The notes beneath the pieces are model-generated. The model was not told the DNA's origin and did not search any database. It saw nothing but the letters and a program-made list of their open reading frames with translations. 64,000 nt of DNA from an uncultured Actinomyces sp. (GTDB lineage Bacteria; Actinomycetota; Actinomycetes; Actinomycetales; Actinomycetaceae), in contig CALISI010000057.1 of assembly GCA_938041695.1 (NCBI GenBank), forward strand, positions 22,093-86,092, given 5' to 3'. The position numbers and the translations under genes are program-made. Of the stretch, positions 61,632 through 64,000 are shown in pieces (within the stretch, counting starts at the first letter, position 1; the number at the start of each line of letters is the position of its first letter).

Positions 61632-63260
61632 TCAGCGACCGCGACGCTTGGCGGCCACGAGGGACAGACCCGCGATGGCGACAATGCCAGCCAGGACACC
61701 CAGGCCAGCCGCATCAGTACCGGTCTTTGCCAGCTGCGGGGCAGGCGACGGTGTAGCCGACGGCGTCGGAGCGGGGGTCGAGGGCGTGGCCGACGGCGTC
61801 GGAGTCGGAGCCAGAACATTGGTGAGAGTCAGCGAGTAGACCTGGTCATCGCTCAAGGTGAAGGTAGCCTCACGATTGTCCGCCGAGAGGGTGACACCAT
61901 CGGCGGTCTCGAAGACACGGCTCTCGCCATCGATCCAAGTGATGTCAGCACCGGCGGGCAGGTCACCCTCGGAGACCGTGACGACGGTCCCCAGCGGCAG
62001 AGACGTCGGGTAGGTGTAGGTTTCGCCAGCCTTAAGGGTCGCCTCGAACGTCTTGTTCACTGAAGGATCGGCATCATTCTTCAGGGTAATTGAGAGAGTG
62101 TACTCGAGGTCCTTCGCGGACTCAGGAAGGTCACCCTCCACCTTCTTGGTCACCGAGAAGGTCTGGTGTGCGTACGCATCGGCGGACGCCCCGTAGCGCA
62201 GAACCTTCGTGATGGGTTCAGTGATCTTCACGCCCGCAACATTGAAGTTGACGGTATTCGAGAAGAGACCATTGATGTCACCAGCGCGCTTCGCGCCCTG
62301 GACGTGACCGGGCAGGAGGATGATGGCGGCCTGGTTCGCCGGGATCTCGGCGAGCGTCACAGTCACCTTGGTCGAGGTGCAGTCGACCTGTGCAGCGGCA
62401 CCGAAAGCGCCGTGCGACGTGTCGTTACCCTGGCTCAGACCGGCGGACGTCGTCGGATCGGTGACGAGGTAGGTGTGGTTCTTCGTGTACTCGTTCACGA
62501 CATCGCAGTTGAAGTTCCAGTTGGAGCCCGCGGGGACCTCATCGACGATCGACGCGCCAGTCACAGCCGTATCACCAGCGGGGAACACGACGCGCCACAT
62601 GATGGCCTGGTTTTCGTCACCGTCCTGATTCTCAGAAAGGGTCAGCCAACCGTCCTTCTGGTAGCGAGCGACGCCGGGAGTACGGCGCAGCATGGTCAGC
62701 TCCCGCTCTACCTTCTTGCCCAGCTTCACCGTGTAGGTCTCACCTCCGGGACCCGTGTAGCTGGTGAGACCATTCGTTGAGACATGGCCGTACCACTGCG
62801 CGGCGGACTCAACCTTCTCATTGAAGACGACGGTTACCTTGCCGTCGGTGGCCCAGGTACCACAGCCGACGACAACACCGTTGTTGGAGATGACCTCGAA
62901 CTGGCGCGTGATGTTCGGGCGCAGGACGCTCTGACCCGTCGCAGTGTTCACGATCGACGCATCATAGGTGAAATAGTCGCCGGCCTTCACCCGTCCCTGG
63001 GTCTGCCACGGAAGCTTGATACCCAGGTCCCACCAGTCACCAACAGCATGCGTTTCGCGACCACTGTGGTCAACAAGCTGAGCGTTGTCCCAATCCAGCG
63101 TGACCTTGGCACTCACATCCGTAGTCGGCGCCGGGCAGCTCAAGGGAGCCGCGGAAGCAGGGGTCTGGGCGCCAACAAACTGCGCAAGACCAAAGAAACT
63201 CAGAACCAATACGAAAATCGCAAGAAGGACAACGAAGTGACGGCGCTTCAGGGCAACCAT
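61632..63260 (-). CDS. LAKTG-anchored adhesin-like surface protein
   Basis: A 542-residue protein with AGGAG and ATG 63260. It has a signal peptide (HFVVLLAIFVLVLSFFGLA), Ig-like adhesin domains (GDYFTYDASIVNTATGQSV, VTVVFNEKVESAAQWYG, WRVVFPAGDTAVTGASIVDE) and a DUF5979-like domain (FSVTKKVEGDLPESAKDLEY). A Pro/Thr/Ser stalk, the sorting motif LAKTGT, a membrane helix and a basic tail follow. Sortase should link it to peptidoglycan. The domains recall MSCRAMM-type adhesins; the ligand is unknown. It is a tandem duplicate of the protein at 59254. Confidence 0.9.
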   Translation of the reverse strand: MVALKRRHFVVLLAIFVLVLSFFGLAQFVGAQTPASAAPLSCPAPTTDVSAKVTLDWDNAQLVDHSGRETHAVGDWWDLGIKLPWQTQGRVKAGDYFTYDASIVNTATGQSVLRPNITRQFEVISNNGVVVGCGTWATDGKVTVVFNEKVESAAQWYGHVSTNGLTSYTGPGGETYTVKLGKKVERELTMLRRTPGVARYQKDGWLTLSENQDGDENQAIMWRVVFPAGDTAVTGASIVDEVPAGSNWNFNCDVVNEYTKNHTYLVTDPTTSAGLSQGNDTSHGAFGAAAQVDCTSTKVTVTLAEIPANQAAIILLPGHVQGAKRAGDINGLFSNTVNFNVAGVKITEPITKVLRYGASADAYAHQTFSVTKKVEGDLPESAKDLEYTLSITLKNDADPSVNKTFEATLKAGETYTYPTSLPLGTVVTVSEGDLPAGADITWIDGESRVFETADGVTLSADNREATFTLSDDQVYSLTLTNVLAPTPTPSATPSTPAPTPSATPSPAPQLAKTGTDAAGLGVLAGIVAIAGLSLVAAKRRGR

Positions 63261-63917
63261 AGAAAACTCCTGTCAACGGGATGTGCGACAGAGTCGCTGC
63301 ATACCGAACCAGTTTATGCCAATCACCTGCAATACGGTCACGAATGGGAGAAATACATTCTAAAAACACCGCAAAAGACAGGATCGACAAAAGCGATTTT
63401 CGCCGAGTTTTCGACCTGCTTAATAAACTGACAAATTTGCTGTCCGGGCGTGTCGTCAACCTGAAAGCCTTAGCAACAACACTCCGACAAACTAACCCTC
63501 CGTTCAGAAAAAGAACCGAACGGATAACGGGGTGCTCAGCTGACACGAATTCGCGGATAAGTTCCTCGACCACGCGGACGGCAGACGCTCATCGAACGGG
63601 CAAACCAAGCATTCAGAGACAGTCCACACACAACGGGGCAGACCATAGAGGACGATATGCGCCGCTGTATCGCCTGGCCGGACATCAGACCACTGCATGC
63701 CCCTCCAGTCTTCTCGACTTCTGCTCTGTGCCCAGGACGTTGACTGTCGTCCAACCGTGAACCCTATGGCACTCACTCCTGACCACTGTGTGCCTGCGTC
63801 AGGCCCGGCGCTTGACCTTCCAGTGACACGTAGCACCTATCACCCATAAGCTCGGCAGCTCATCCCAGCACACGTATGACAAAGGCTCCCACCACAACGG
63901 CAGGAGCCAGATAAACG
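63261..63917. other. Intergenic region without recognised gene
   Basis: About 650 bases with no convincing gene. It must contain the promoter of the second adhesin gene. A frame of 110 codons at 63504-63836 on the minus strand lacks a ribosome site and recognisable content and is rejected. Confidence 0.6.
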
Positions 63918-63922
63918 AAAAA

Positions 63923-63940
63923 CCGGATCGTCAGATCCGG
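63923..63940 (-). terminator. Terminator after tRNA-Val
   Basis: CCGGATC (63923-63929) pairs with GATCCGG (63934-63940), and the minus strand continues with TTTTTCG. It lies five bases past the CCA end of the tRNA gene. Confidence 0.8.
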
Positions 63941-63945
63941 GTAAC

Positions 63946-64000
63946 TGGTGGGCGATACTGGGATCGAACCAGTGACCTCTTCCGTGTGAAGGAAGCGCGC
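63946..64000 (-). tRNA. tRNA-Val(CAC), 5' part cut by window
   Basis: On the minus strand the anticodon stem CTTCC/GGAAG encloses the loop TTCACAC, giving anticodon CAC (Val, codon GUG). The T arm contains GGTTCGATCC, and the acceptor end is CGCCCA followed by an encoded CCA (63948-63946). The D arm and 5' end lie beyond the window. Confidence 0.93.

Noticed and set aside
63262..63330. Nine-codon leader-peptide-like frame before the second adhesin gene
   Set aside because: Too short, no regulatory codon run, no alternative hairpins seen.
63504..63836. 110-codon minus-strand frame near the right edge
   Set aside because: No ribosome site or family resemblance; composition looks random.
1..64000. 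CRISPR array, IS element, prophage or origin
   Set aside because: No regularly spaced repeats, transposase, integrase, phage structural gene or DnaA-box cluster was found by reading both strands.

Overview
The window looks like a chromosomal segment of an Actinomycetaceae bacterium (Actinomyces/Schaalia type). Support comes from the high G+C coding sequence, many GTG starts and stop/start overlaps, a phosphatidylinositol-mannoside (PIM) lipid cluster, glnA2-glnE and divergent glgA(M)/glgC pairs typical of Actinobacteria, and cell-wall proteins with LAxTG sorting signals. Genus level is an inference; no search was run.

Layout. 1-2.0 kb: two minus-strand secreted, Ser/Pro-rich surface proteins, one cut by the window edge. 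2.2-7.4 kb: an iron-siderophore uptake operon (esterase, binding lipoprotein, two FecCD permeases, ATPase) behind a near-consensus IdeR/DtxR box. Every one of its five genes carries at least one frameshift or in-frame stop. 7.4-13.6 kb: YciO, AspRS, an MFS exporter and a DEAD-box helicase. 13.8-16.3 kb: two adjacent membrane GTPase genes, both broken. 16.4-26.4 kb: hisS, an MBL hydrolase, a DUF349 protein, rel, apt, secF, secD, yajC. 26.5-31.1 kb: ruvB-ruvA-ruvC, pdxT-pdxS, yebC. 31.3-37.0 kb: two histidine phosphatases, a small Cys/His protein, glnE and glnA2. 37.0-42.7 kb: SPFH and NfeD proteins, a lone ABC ATPase, glgA/glgM and glgC, serB. 42.7-53.0 kb: a minus-strand run thrS-HIT-pgsA-patA-pimA-membrane protein-three PrsW-family proteins-NUDIX. 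53.0-59.1 kb: a FemX-like ligase, an ATP-grasp enzyme, two paralogous Gln/Pro-rich membrane proteins and a GH13 alpha-glucosidase. 59.2-63.3 kb: two paralogous LAKTG adhesin-like proteins. The right edge cuts a tRNA-Val gene.

How it fits together. Most of the window is housekeeping: translation, stringent response, protein export, recombination, PLP, nitrogen control, glycogen, PIM lipids. The accessory parts are the surface proteins, the decayed iron locus, the decayed GTPase pair, the PrsW array appended to the PIM operon, and the possible peptidoglycan cross-bridge genes. The clearest biological story is concerted loss of siderophore uptake while its promoter box and most coding sequence remain readable. 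I saw no CRISPR array, insertion sequence, prophage or replication origin.
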